A DNA stretch of 64,000 nt from Flavobacterium sp. GTDB lineage: Bacteria > Bacteroidota > Bacteroidia > Flavobacteriales > Flavobacteriaceae. The DNA is taken from the NCBI GenBank assembly GCA_012837155.1, contig CP051546.1, positions 2,292,140-2,356,139 on the forward strand. The letters are read 5' to 3'. Position numbers and translations under genes: made by a program. Positions 29,218 through 39,150 of the stretch are shown here, in pieces; positions within the stretch are counted from its first letter, which is position 1; the number at the start of each line of letters is the position of its first letter. The notes beneath the pieces are model-generated. The model made no database searches. It had not been told where the DNA came from and saw only the letters and a program-made list of their open reading frames with translations.

Positions 29218-30069
29218 TTATTTATGGGCTACCGCTACTTGTTTGCTACTACCTAATCCGTCCATTCCCAATTCGATTACATCGCCCTCTTTGATATAAA
29301 TAGGATTTGGTTTGATTCCCAATCCTACACCTGGAGGCGTTCCTGTGCTAATTACATCTCCAGGAAGCAAGGTCATAAACTGACTTAAATAATGTACCAA
29401 GAAAGGAATTTTAAAAATAAGATTAGAAGTATTACTGTTTTGGAATGTTTTTCCATTAACCGTTAACCACATCGATAAATTATTCACATCGGCAATCTCA
29501 TCGGTTGTTGCCATGAAGGGACCTAGTGGCGCAAAGGTATCGCAACCTTTCCCTTTAGCCCATTGTCCTCCACGCTCCAATTGGTAAGCTCTTTCGCTGT
29601 AATCGTTGTGCAAACAATAACCTGCTACATAATTCATCGCATCCGCCTCTTCTACATAACTGGCTTTTTTTCCTATTACAAATGCCAATTCGATTTCCCA
29701 ATCGGTTTTTTCACTCCCTTTTGGAATTACCAAATTGTCATTAGGCCCGCACAATGCCGTGGTCGATTTGAAAAACAACACCGGTTCATCTGGTATGGGT
29801 GCGTTGGTTTCACGACAGTGATCTACATAATTCAATCCGATGCAAATGATTTTTGATGGTCTTGCTACGGGCGAGCCAAGTCTTAGATCGTTACCCACTT
29901 CGGGTAGATTTGGATTGTTTTCCAATGCGGATTTTAATTTTGCTAATCCATCATTTTCGAAAAAAGCTTCGTTATAATCTGCAACAATCGATGAGGCATC
30001 ATATCTTTTTTCTCCTATTAAAATTCCTGGTTTCTCTTGACCAGCTGCTCCAAAACGTATTAGTTTCAT
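29218..30069 (-). CDS. Fumarylacetoacetate-hydrolase family, predicted 2,4-diketo-3-deoxy-L-fuconate hydrolase
   Basis: 283 residues. The FAH signature is present: IICIGLNYVDHCRE, EPVLFFKSTTALCGPND, DWEIELAFVIGKKA (metal-binding Glu residues), GYCLHNDYSERAYQLE, GDVISTGTPPGVGLG. In the known non-phosphorylating L-fucose route a member of this family splits 2,4-diketo-3-deoxy-L-fuconate into pyruvate and L-lactate. Its place among fucose genes with LutABC fits that step. Intact. Confidence 0.85.
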   Translation of the reverse strand: MKLIRFGAAGQEKPGILIGEKRYDASSIVADYNEAFFENDGLAKLKSALENNPNLPEVGNDLRLGSPVARPSKIICIGLNYVDHCRETNAPIPDEPVLFFKSTTALCGPNDNLVIPKGSEKTDWEIELAFVIGKKASYVEEADAMNYVAGYCLHNDYSERAYQLERGGQWAKGKGCDTFAPLGPFMATTDEIADVNNLSMWLTVNGKTFQNSNTSNLIFKIPFLVHYLSQFMTLLPGDVISTGTPPGVGLGIKPNPIYIKEGDVIELGMDGLGSSKQVAVAHK

Positions 30070-30082
30070 TTTCTTTTAGTTT

Positions 30083-31413
30083 TTATTGTAATTGTAATTC
30101 GATAATAGTGTCGGTGTCATTAAGTGTTACTCCATTCAAATCTACCAATATTCCTTCTTTGTTTTGTTTGAATTTCAGTATTTTTTTAGTTTCAAATAAC
30201 ACGCATTTTTGATTTTGTTTTTCAAATTCGGCAACAAAATCGATGTCTTTGATAAAGGTTCTTTGGTAATATGGACATACCATTTTTTTTCTTTAGTGGT
30301 CAATGTTCCCCAATCCTGTGGAGGCATTACCCCACCTCGAGTACCATAAATGGTTTCGCCATTTTTTTTCATCCAATCGCCCAACTCTTTTAGTGTACTT
30401 ACAAATTCGGGTTGAATTGTTCCATCAGGCATAGGGCCTACGTTGAGCAAAAAATTAGCATTCAAACCCGCCGCATTGACCAAATAGTGAATTAAGGATT
30501 TAGTAGATTTGTAATTCTTATCCGTGATATTAAATCCCCAAGAATCATTCATTGTCTCACAGGTTTCCAAAGGCAATTGCGATACCGATTGCCCACCAAA
30601 ACCAGTAGTATTTCCTCCGGGCAAATCTTTTTCAAAAGCCTGAAAATCCTCGCCTGGAATAGGAGCTAGATGATGGTTGTTCGAAATCAAACACTGAGGC
30701 TGTAACGAATGTATGAGTTTGTATATTTCATCATAATGCCAATTTACTTTGGATTGCAAGGTTTTGTCCTTATCATTATCCAACTGATCCCAATGCCCAT
30801 CAAACCAAATACCGTCTATCTTGCCGTAATTGGTCAATAATTCCGTCAATTGCGCTTTCATAAATCGGATGTAACTTTCCCAATCGCTTTTTGCAGTTCT
30901 GCCTGTTCCCTTACCTGTTTTACCCGTTTCATACTGATAATCACTACGGTACCAATCCAACAACGAATAATAGCAAAACAACTTGATACCTTCTTTATGG
31001 CATTCGTCCGCCAATTGTTTTAGGGCATCTTTTCCATAAGGCGTATTGGTAATTTTCCAATCGGATTGTTGGGTGTCCCAATTGCTAAAACTGTCGTGAT
31101 GACGAGTAATAAACGTAATGTATTTCATTCCTCCTGCTTTGGCGGTGGCGACCCATTTCTTAGCATCAAAATTTTGAGGATTAAAAAAATGAATCAACCT
31201 GCTATATTCATTGACACCTATGTTTCGATTGTTCATTACCCATTCGCCATTACCCAGCACACTAGAAGCTCCCCAATGAATAAACATGCCTAGTTTCATA
31301 TCTTGGAAGGCTGTCCGAGACTCTAGATTTTCCTTAGTAGGAGTATAGGTTTGCGCTTGCATTGCTACTCCTAACAGACAACTCCACAAGAAAATAATTG
31401 CCGTTTTTTTCAT
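30083..31413 (-). CDS. GH29-family alpha-L-fucosidase, secreted (C-terminal frameshift)
   Basis: Signal peptide (MKKTAIIFLWSCLLGVAMQAQ), then LGMFIHWGASSVLGNGEW, FITRHHDSFSNWDTQQSDW and GKIDGIWFDGHWD, whose Asp in WFDG is the GH29 nucleophile; FNPQNFDAKKW and GANFLLNVGPMPDG are family landmarks. The frame ends early at LKLKKY; adding one A in the A-run near 30184 continues it to ELQLQ at 30083, about 443 residues. It removes terminal alpha-L-fucose, and it sits inside the fucose-catabolism operon rather than the SusCD locus. Confidence 0.92.
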
Positions 31414-31420
31414 TTATCTA

Positions 31421-33830
31421 TTATTTGTTAAATTTTATTTGCCATTTAACCATCTGACTTTCTTTGCTTTGAATGCGTACTCGAAGCCATCCCGTTTCCG
31501 AAGATGGAAGAATTTCGATAGAAACACCCTTATTTTCTCCTATTATCATTGCCGTTTTTGCTTTCCAATTACCCCCATCGTTCAGTCCTGCAATACGAAT
31601 TTCATAAGGATCATCGGCTATTAGTTTGCTCTCGCCTGACAAAACATTGGTATTCCAATCTTCTTTCAACAAATCAATCATCCCTTGCGTTATATGTTGT
31701 GAAGTGGAAACAACAACTGGATGATTCGTTTTAGCACGAACAGCAATTACTTTACACGATTCGGTTGGCAATGTTGCCGAAATGATTCCCGAAATATCAT
31801 TAATAGGTTTGTTGTTCCAAAAATCAAAGGCATAGTATCCTGATTTTCCTTTTAGTCCTGCCCATTCCGTCGTACATTGAATGGTTTGTGGTGTGAGTTC
31901 CCAATTGTACAACCCAATTACATTACGCTCAGTTCCTGTTTTGGCATCCGATGCAATCCATATAGAAGGCAATGATTTTGAAAAAGCATCTACTGGACGC
32001 GCTACTCCTGTATGCGATGCCATACATCGTTTCATGATTTCGATGCGCTCTTGTGGTAAATCGGGCAACCAATCGCTACTCAAGAAAAACTGTCCTGAAA
32101 GAGCCACAAACGAAGGCAGTAATTGCGCTCTCGTTAACGAGCCTATGCCTTTGCTTGCTGAATCCGCAGCCGAAACCCCTGCTTCTCGCAACATCGAAGG
32201 ATCGGGATCATTCCACCATATTCGTCCGTTAAGAAAATACAAACGAGAAGCCCGAATCGCTCCTGTTCGAATACTCTGTCCATCTGCATTAAAATCAGGA
32301 CCTATCCGCATCGCATCGACCAATCCGATAGAAGCCCCAAAAGAACGCATATTTTGACTCACACAACAACCCGACAAAAAGACTTTTCCATCGGTCGTTT
32401 TTCTGATGAGTCGCAGCCCATTTCGAAAGGCCTGAATCTGTGGAATAAACGGATTAAAGAGGGGTTTACAATTTCCTATACTGTCGTTTTTGTATCCATC
32501 ATTGATGTAAATCTGCTCGGTTACTGTACCCGTCCACAGCCCATCCATTTTGAAATAATTAAATCCCCATCCTTGAAGTGTTCGAGCTACTTGAGCCACG
32601 TGGTTTTGCACTTGGGGATTTGTCAAATCGAGCGAAGTTCCTCCCCAATTGGTTTCATAAGGTTTGCCATTGGTGCGGTAAGCAAACCAATCCTGACGGT
32701 CTTTGTATTCGGGATCTTGATGATTTCGAGCAAAGGGCATCCACCAAATCCCTGCCGATAAACCAGCGGCTGCAATGCCTTGTGTTGTTTTTTTCATCCC
32801 ATTAGGATAATTCGCTGGCAAATCTGTTTCTGGTTTTCCTTTAACCACAATATTAGTCAATGGTTCTGTTCGAACTCGATCAAAAGCTCGGGTAGGCCCA
32901 TTGTATTTGCCTCCATCCTGCCATTGATCATCAATTTGAACCACTCCCATCCCGAATTTTTTTAAATTTTTATCAATAAAATTGGCTATTTCAATTGATG
33001 AAGCCTCGCTTCCTGCTCCGCTATTTTTTTCCGAATACCAAGTACAATATACCGCACTGCGCTCCCGTAATTTGATTTGATTTTGTTTGGCTATGGTATT
33101 AGCAAATTCTTCTTCGCCCAAACGAGCATCATCAAAATATCCTACTACTAGGGTTTCGCTGGTATCACTTTTTCCTATTGGAATACGAAAATGACCATAA
33201 TCAAGTTGCGCATTGATTTCGACTAAATTATTGTTTGATTTAGAAAACAAAACGCCACTTCCTTTTTCATTGGTAATCCATCCCGACACAACGCCGTTGC
33301 GAGTAGCTGGATCAACCGTAGTCAAGAAAACATAACTGCCTGGGTTTTGGTCCACATCGAGTAAGCCTCCTGTTCCCAAGGTTTTGAGTTCGCTCACTTG
33401 CTTTTGCAAATCGACTAAAAAAGAAACGGGATTCTTTTTTTTGCAAATCGAGCAATTCTTTTCCTTTGTTCCGAATGGTCTCCTTTACAAACAAAAAAGG
33501 AGAGGAAGAATACAGTATAAATGACACCAAATTTCCTTCTTTGGTATTCAAAACCAAAGCCGTTCCTTTTCCGAAAATAGGACTAACAACCGCTTCTTTC
33601 TGGCAATTGATTACCATACCATCCGGGATTATATTTTTCAGAAACGTTTTTCCAGTTGCCATCGAAATAGCTTCCAAACTTTTATTGGTTGCCGTATAAT
33701 GCAACTTTATTTGCGCATTCGCAATACTTGTATCGATTCCTGTGGCGATTCCTCCCGCATGAATAAACAAGCTGTAGCTAAAAGCTATTAAGCTGATTAA
33801 AAATCTTTTTTGTTTAAAAACGACAATCAT
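31421..33830 (-). CDS. GH36-like alpha-galactosidase, secreted (frameshifted)
   Basis: ATG 33830 (MIVVFKQKRFLISLIAFSY) opens a signal peptide. An N-terminal beta-supersandwich is followed by the barrel: GMGVVQIDDQWQDGG, SAGIWWMPFARN, WGFNYFKMDGLW (nucleophile Asp), VDAMRIGPDFNADG and LSGQFFLSSDWLPDLPQER (acid/base Asp), all in the order of GH36. The break near 33438 is an extra A in an 8-A run. About 803 residues in all. It should release alpha-galactose. Its presence in the fucose operon links galactose and fucose in the target glycan. Confidence 0.8.
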
Positions 33831-33909
33831 TATTTTTATTTTATTGTTTTTATCCCAACACAACCCTATTTCTGCCAATGCCGATTGTATTATTTATTAC
33901 CTCTCAAAA

Positions 33910-34494
33910 TTATTCAATCACATAGATCGTAGCCGTTCTTGCTCCGTGCGCTCCTATTACTAGCGATTGTTCAATATCGGCTGTTTTGGATGGTCCTGCT
34001 ATAAAAACACCAAATCCTTCTTTGGCTACATCAATTCGTTGATAGGCATGATGCATCGTAGCGACTATATCTTTCTTATGGATTATCAGTATTAAATGCT
34101 GACAAATGAAGGGCAACAATCGGTTTCCCATTTGATTTTCGTATATCCAAACCGATCCATTTTCGGCGACTCCAAGTGTTCCTTTGATATATACTTTTTC
34201 TAATTTTTCTAGCTCCGTTACGGGTAATTTCATTTCTAAATTATCTACCGCTCCAATTTCTGATACGGCATTGATTACCAGTTGACCTTTACCTTTTTCT
34301 TCAATGAATTGCTGTTGCAAAAAAGCAATATCCGACAGCAACTCGACCTTCCCTCCTATTCCTTCCAGCACGGTTTTGAATTGGGTGTAATTGTCTTCAT
34401 AACGAATTACTTGATCCAAATCAATCGTGGGCAAAGCAACCAACTCCGGTTGATTTTCGGCTATAGTATTTAGTATTTTATCTCTTGCATTCAT
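33910..34494 (-). CDS. lutC: LutC, lactate-utilisation LUD-domain protein
   Basis: 194 residues ending GVFIAGPSKTADIEQSLVIGAHGARTATIYVIE, the LUD-domain signature. With LutA and LutB it forms the three-part iron-sulfur L-lactate dehydrogenase that feeds electrons to quinone. It lies directly downstream of lutB. Intact. Confidence 0.92.
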   Translation of the reverse strand: MNARDKILNTIAENQPELVALPTIDLDQVIRYEDNYTQFKTVLEGIGGKVELLSDIAFLQQQFIEEKGKGQLVINAVSEIGAVDNLEMKLPVTELEKLEKVYIKGTLGVAENGSVWIYENQMGNRLLPFICQHLILIIHKKDIVATMHHAYQRIDVAKEGFGVFIAGPSKTADIEQSLVIGAHGARTATIYVIE

Positions 34495-34518
34495 GATTAA
34501 TCTTCCTATTTTTTCAGC

Positions 34519-35882
34519 CTATTTTTTATTTTTCTTATACCAATCTCGGAACGATTCCTTGGGTGGGGTTGGCATTTCTCGTTGCTTGTACCAAATATTT
34601 AGTTTGTTATTTGTCATAAATGGAAAAATACGCATTACCCAACGTCCCATTTTTCCAGTAAAACGGTATATTTTAGGATTAGAAAACAGATAGGCCATTC
34701 CTTTCATTCCTATTTTTTTGCCCGTATCAACATAGCCTTCTTGAACAATGACTTGCCGCCATTTCCACAATTGCTCATGAATATTAATTTTCACAGGACA
34801 TACATTGCTACAACTACCACAAAGTGTAGATGCAAAAGGCAAGTCGGCGTTGGCTTTCATATCTATATTAGGATTCAATATCGAACCGATAGGCCCTGCC
34901 GTAGAAGTATGATAACTATGTCCGCCACTACGTCGGTACACCGGACAGGTATTAAAACAAGCCGCACAGCGAATGCACTTCAATGAATTTCGAAAATCGG
35001 CTCGTCCTAATTGTCTGCCACGTCCGTTATCGACAATTACAATATGCATTTCTTGTCCTGCTCTTGGTTTTTGAAATGGCTAGAAAAAGTGGTAATGGGC
35101 TGTCCTGTGGCACTTCGAGCCAATAATCGCAAGAAAACAGAAAGGTGTTCAGCTTTGGGAATTAATTTTTCAAATCCCATACACGCAATGTGTACGGGAG
35201 CGGTGTGCGCGCCCATGTCGGCATTTCCTTCGTTGGTGCAAACCACAAATCCACCCGTTTCGGCAATGGCAAAATTAACTCCTGTAATGGCTAAATCCGA
35301 TTCGACAAATTTGTTTCGCAAATGCTGCCGAGCCGCTTCGGTAAGGTATTGGGGATCATTATTTCCTTTTTCGGTATGCAAATGCTCGTGAAATGTTTCG
35401 CTTACATCTTGTTTTTTCAAATGAATCGCAGGTAATACAATATGACTGGGCGGTTCGTTGCGCAATTGCACGATGCGCTCTCCTAAGTCGGTATCTACCA
35501 CCTCTATTCCTCGATGCGCCAAATAGTCGTTCAAATGGCATTCTTCGGTAAGCATACTTTTGCTCTTCACAATTTTTTGAATGTGATGCTTTCGAATGAT
35601 TTGATGAATAATTTGATTGTGTTCCTCTCCATTGGCAGCCCAATGAATTTGGATTCCGTTGGCAGTGGCTTTTTCTTCAAATTCTTTCAAATACACCGAC
35701 AAATTGGATAGTGAATGATTCTTAATTTGTGAACCCCATTCACGCAATTGTTCCCATTCGGGTATGCCGTGTGCTGCCTTGTCTCTTTTTTCACGGACAA
35801 ACCACAAGGTTTCGTCGTGCCAATTGGTTCTTGGCTCGTCGGCAATAAATTTTTCTGCTAAGTCAGCATGTTTTGCTGTCAT
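34519..35882 (-). CDS. lutB: LutB, iron-sulfur subunit of L-lactate dehydrogenase (frameshifted)
   Basis: The N-terminal part from ATG 35882 is a LUD domain (KSKSMLTEECHLNDYLAHRG, TGGFVVCTNEGNADMG). The frame breaks near 35070; adding one A in an A-run continues it through HIVIVDNGRGRQL to two ferredoxin-type clusters, CIRCAACFNTCPVYR and CGSCSNVCPVK. About 455 residues. It is the middle subunit of LutABC. Its place in a fucose operon matches the L-lactate made by the pathway. Confidence 0.92.
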
Positions 35883-35927
35883 AATATTTTATTTAGTTCC
35901 CGTACAATGGGAATCATTCTATTTTTT

Positions 35928-36665
35928 TTACAAGACACTATTCAAAATTTCGGCAATATGAATGGTTTTTGCCTTGCTTCCTTGTCTTTTTAATATTCCT
36001 TCCAAATGCATCAAGCAACTGGTATCGCCTCCTGTAATGTATTCCACCTCATTTGCCTCGTGCTCTGCAATTCGGTCTTTCCCCATTTTAACACTAACGG
36101 CTTCTTCAAACACACAAAAAGTTCCTCCAAAACCACAACATTCGTCATTGCGTTTGGGTTTACATACTTGAATGTCTTTGACCATATTTAGTAATTGCTC
36201 TGGTTTGGAAAAAGAAGGCAACATCCTTTCGGACATCGATGAAAGACCTAATCCTCTTTGTCCGTGACAACTGTTGTGTAATCCTACTTTGTACGGAAAA
36301 CGAGCCGTAAGCTCTTTCACTTGTAAAATATCGATTAAAAACTCGGTCAATTCGTACACACTTTCTCTTATTTTTTTCGCCTCTGCTGGATGCGTTTCAT
36401 CCTGCAAATGCTCTTTTACATGCAAAACACAACTTCCTGAAGGCGCTACTATATAATCGAATCCTGCAAAGTTTTTGACAAAATTTTTATCACAACCTTT
36501 ACTTAAACTGGCAAATCCACTATTTGCCATAGGTTGCCCACAGCAGGTTTGCTCTAAAGGAAAAGAGACCTCGCAACCTAATTTTTCAAGTAATTGCAAA
36601 GTGGCAATCCCTACATTAGGATAAAACTGGTCGATATAACACGGTATGAATAAGGCTACTTTCAC
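35928..36665 (-). CDS. lutA: LutA, cysteine-rich (CCG-domain) subunit of L-lactate dehydrogenase
   Basis: 245 residues with two CCG domains: QTCCGQPMANSG and CCGFGGTFCVFEEAVSVKM, each binding an iron-sulfur centre. GTG 36665 overlaps the TAG stop of the upstream dehydrogenase (TAGTG), so translation is coupled. It works with LutB and LutC to oxidise L-lactate to pyruvate. Intact. Confidence 0.93.
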   Translation of the reverse strand: MKVALFIPCYIDQFYPNVGIATLQLLEKLGCEVSFPLEQTCCGQPMANSGFASLSKGCDKNFVKNFAGFDYIVAPSGSCVLHVKEHLQDETHPAEAKKIRESVYELTEFLIDILQVKELTARFPYKVGLHNSCHGQRGLGLSSMSERMLPSFSKPEQLLNMVKDIQVCKPKRNDECCGFGGTFCVFEEAVSVKMGKDRIAEHEANEVEYITGGDTSCLMHLEGILKRQGSKAKTIHIAEILNSVL

Positions 36666-37429
36666 TAATTATTTAATTTAATAAATCCTCCGTCAATTGG
36701 ATAATCGCAACCGGTAATAAATCCTGATTCGTCGCTACATAAAAACAAGGCTAAAGCTGCTACTTCGTCTGGTTTTCCCATGCGTCCAATGGGTTGTGAT
36801 TTGGATAATTTATCGAACATTTCGGCTTCTTTTCCTGGATAATTTTTAGCAATAAATCCATCTACAAAAGGCGTATGAACTCGCGCTGGAGAAATCGAAT
36901 TACAACGAATATTTTCGCTCATATAATCTCGTGCTACCGATAAGGTCATTGCCATAACCGCTCCTTTGGCGGTCGAATACGCAAATCGATCTGGAATACC
37001 TACCCATGCTGCGATGGATGCCATATTAACAATGACACCGCCATTATTCATTCGGAATTGTGGAATGGCTGCATACAAACAATTGTACACTCCTTTGACA
37101 TTGACATTCATTATTCGATCAAAATCGGTTTCGGTTGTAGTATCTACCTTCCCTACGTGGGCAATACCCGCATTATTAACCAATATATCCAAAGCACCTA
37201 TTTTTTCAAATGTAGCTACTACTTGCTCGTGATTGGCTACATTACAGGCGTGAGCCACTACTTTTCCTCCTAAAGCATTGATTTCGGCTACCGCTTCCTC
37301 GGCACTTTCTTGGGTTAATTCTACTATGTGTACTTCTGCGCCTTGTTTGGCAAACAAAACCGAAATGGCTTTTCCTATTCCGCTACCGCCACCTGTAACG
37401 ACTGCTTTTTTATTTTGTAATGAAAACAT
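36665..37429 (-). CDS. SDR-family dehydrogenase, predicted 2-keto-3-deoxy-L-fuconate dehydrogenase
   Basis: 254 residues of classical short-chain dehydrogenase: TGGGSGIGKAISVLF, DILVNNAGIAHVG, catalytic Ser in NMASIAAW, YSTAKGAV (Tyr/Lys), and CNSISPARVHTPFV. The best-known relatives oxidise 2-keto-3-deoxy-L-fuconate at C4. It lies between the predicted dehydratase and lutA; its substrate would come from the former. Unlike the SDR at 27256 it keeps the full YxxxK. Which SDR does which step is inferred from motif flavour and position. Confidence 0.8.
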   Translation of the reverse strand: MFSLQNKKAVVTGGGSGIGKAISVLFAKQGAEVHIVELTQESAEEAVAEINALGGKVVAHACNVANHEQVVATFEKIGALDILVNNAGIAHVGKVDTTTETDFDRIMNVNVKGVYNCLYAAIPQFRMNNGGVIVNMASIAAWVGIPDRFAYSTAKGAVMAMTLSVARDYMSENIRCNSISPARVHTPFVDGFIAKNYPGKEAEMFDKLSKSQPIGRMGKPDEVAALALFLCSDESGFITGCDYPIDGGFIKLNN

Positions 37430-37477
37430 GTTTTTTTGATTTAATAAGTTACAATTTATTATCGTTTAATCCTTTAT

Positions 37478-39133
37478 TTACAAACTCACTCCTCTTTTCC
37501 AAGGAATAAAATCATCTTGATTCAAGAGTACTGCTTTAGGGATAATTTCGCCACTAGCTGCCTTGATGCAATAGTCCAGAATGGCTTCGCCCATTTCTTC
37601 TATGGTTTTTTCGCCACTAATGACTGGTCCGCAATCAATGTCGATAATATCGCTCATCTTTTTTGCTAAAACCGAATTAGTTGCTACTTTAATTACGGGA
37701 CATACAGGATTTCCTGTTGGGGTACCTAAGCCTGTGGTAAACAAAATTAAGTTGGCCCCTGATGCGGCTTGACCTGTGGTTGCTTCTACATCGTTTCCTG
37801 GGGTGCACACCATATTGAGTCCTGGTTTTGTAGCAGGTTCGGTATAATCCAACACATCTACTACGGGGGCTGTTCCTCCTTTTTTGGCTGCTCCTGCACT
37901 CTTAATGGCATCGGTAATTAATCCGTCTTTGATATTTCCTGGCGATGGATTCATGTGAAATCCAGAACCTACTTTGTGCGCCAAATCATCATACGATTGC
38001 ATTAAATCGATGAATTTTTGAGCCGATTCTTGGGTTTGACAACGGTCAATGATGTTTTGTTCTACTCCACATAATTCGGGAAATTCGGCCAAGAGGACTT
38101 TTCCTCCCAATGCCACTAACAAATCCGAAGTATATCCTACGGCAGGATTTGCTGAAACCCCACTAAATCCATCACTAGCACCACATTTCACACCAATACA
38201 CAATTCACTTAGTGGTGCTGGTTTTCGCTCTTCTTTGTTAATTTGAATGAGTCCTTCGAAGGTTTTTTTGATGGCATCTGCTACTAATTGTTCTTCGCTT
38301 TGCGCTTGTTGCTGTTCGAAAATAAGTAAGGGTTTATCGAATTCGGGATTTTGTTTTTTGACATCCTCCATGAAGTTTTGTACTTGCAAATGCTGACAAC
38401 CCAAACTTAATACCGTAATTCCCGCCACGTTCGGATGATTGGCATACGAAGCCAACAAGGCACTCAAGGTAGCCGAATCTTGGCGTGTCCCGCCACAGCC
38501 TCCTTGATGATTGAGGAATTTGATTCCATCCACATTTTTAAACACTCGATTGCTATTTGCTGTGGGTGCTAACGGAATGGTTACATCTTCTAGATTGGTT
38601 CCTTGCGTATAGGCTTCTAATAATTGATGGGTGTACTGAGTATATTTATCACTTACCGAATAGCCTAATTCATTGTGCAAGGCTTCCTTAATTACATCGA
38701 GGTTGCGGTTTTCGCAAAACACCGTTGGCACGAACAACCAATAATTAGCTGTTCCTACTCGCCCTTCTTTTCGATGGTATCCATTGAAGGTTTTGTCTTT
38801 ATACTTAGAAACATCGGGGGCTTGCCAAGTAAAATCTACCTGACGATAACCATAGGGTTCTGCGGCGTGTTTCAAATTATTGGTTGTCATCAGGCTTCCT
38901 TTGAGCACATCGCATACTACCTTTCCTACCAAAACACCGTACATAGTAACCTCATCGCCTGTTTTTAAGTTGGTGGTGTAAAATTTATGTTTTGCTTTTA
39001 TCGTTTCTTGCATTACGAAAGTCTCGTTGTCAAAAACAATATTTTTTCCTTTTTCTAAATCAGTTAATGCTACCAATACATTGTCGTTTGGGTGCATTTT
39101 TACTACTAATTGTTTTTCTTGATTTTGTAACAT
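37478..39133 (-). CDS. UxaA/GarD-family sugar-acid dehydratase, predicted L-fuconate dehydratase
   Basis: 551 residues. An N-terminal SAF domain (about 1-95) is joined to the altronate-dehydratase core: HQGGCGGTRQD, GITVLSLGCQHLQVQNF, CIGVKCGASDGFSGVSANPA, and the C-terminal GLGTPTGNPVCPVIKVATN. The family dehydrates hexonates. A UxaA relative is also found in the Campylobacter fucose locus, where it is thought to be the L-fuconate dehydratase. Here it lies between the fucose permease and a dehydrogenase, as expected. True altronate dehydratase is the alternative, but no uronate genes are near. Confidence 0.82.
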   Translation of the reverse strand: MLQNQEKQLVVKMHPNDNVLVALTDLEKGKNIVFDNETFVMQETIKAKHKFYTTNLKTGDEVTMYGVLVGKVVCDVLKGSLMTTNNLKHAAEPYGYRQVDFTWQAPDVSKYKDKTFNGYHRKEGRVGTANYWLFVPTVFCENRNLDVIKEALHNELGYSVSDKYTQYTHQLLEAYTQGTNLEDVTIPLAPTANSNRVFKNVDGIKFLNHQGGCGGTRQDSATLSALLASYANHPNVAGITVLSLGCQHLQVQNFMEDVKKQNPEFDKPLLIFEQQQAQSEEQLVADAIKKTFEGLIQINKEERKPAPLSELCIGVKCGASDGFSGVSANPAVGYTSDLLVALGGKVLLAEFPELCGVEQNIIDRCQTQESAQKFIDLMQSYDDLAHKVGSGFHMNPSPGNIKDGLITDAIKSAGAAKKGGTAPVVDVLDYTEPATKPGLNMVCTPGNDVEATTGQAASGANLILFTTGLGTPTGNPVCPVIKVATNSVLAKKMSDIIDIDCGPVISGEKTIEEMGEAILDYCIKAASGEIIPKAVLLNQDDFIPWKRGVSL

Positions 39134-39150
39134 TTTATATTAACTAAAAA

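Noticed and set aside
32354-32761. Plus-strand 135-residue ORF in the GH36 gene
   Set aside because: Opposite to a strongly supported glycosidase frame, without motif or start context.
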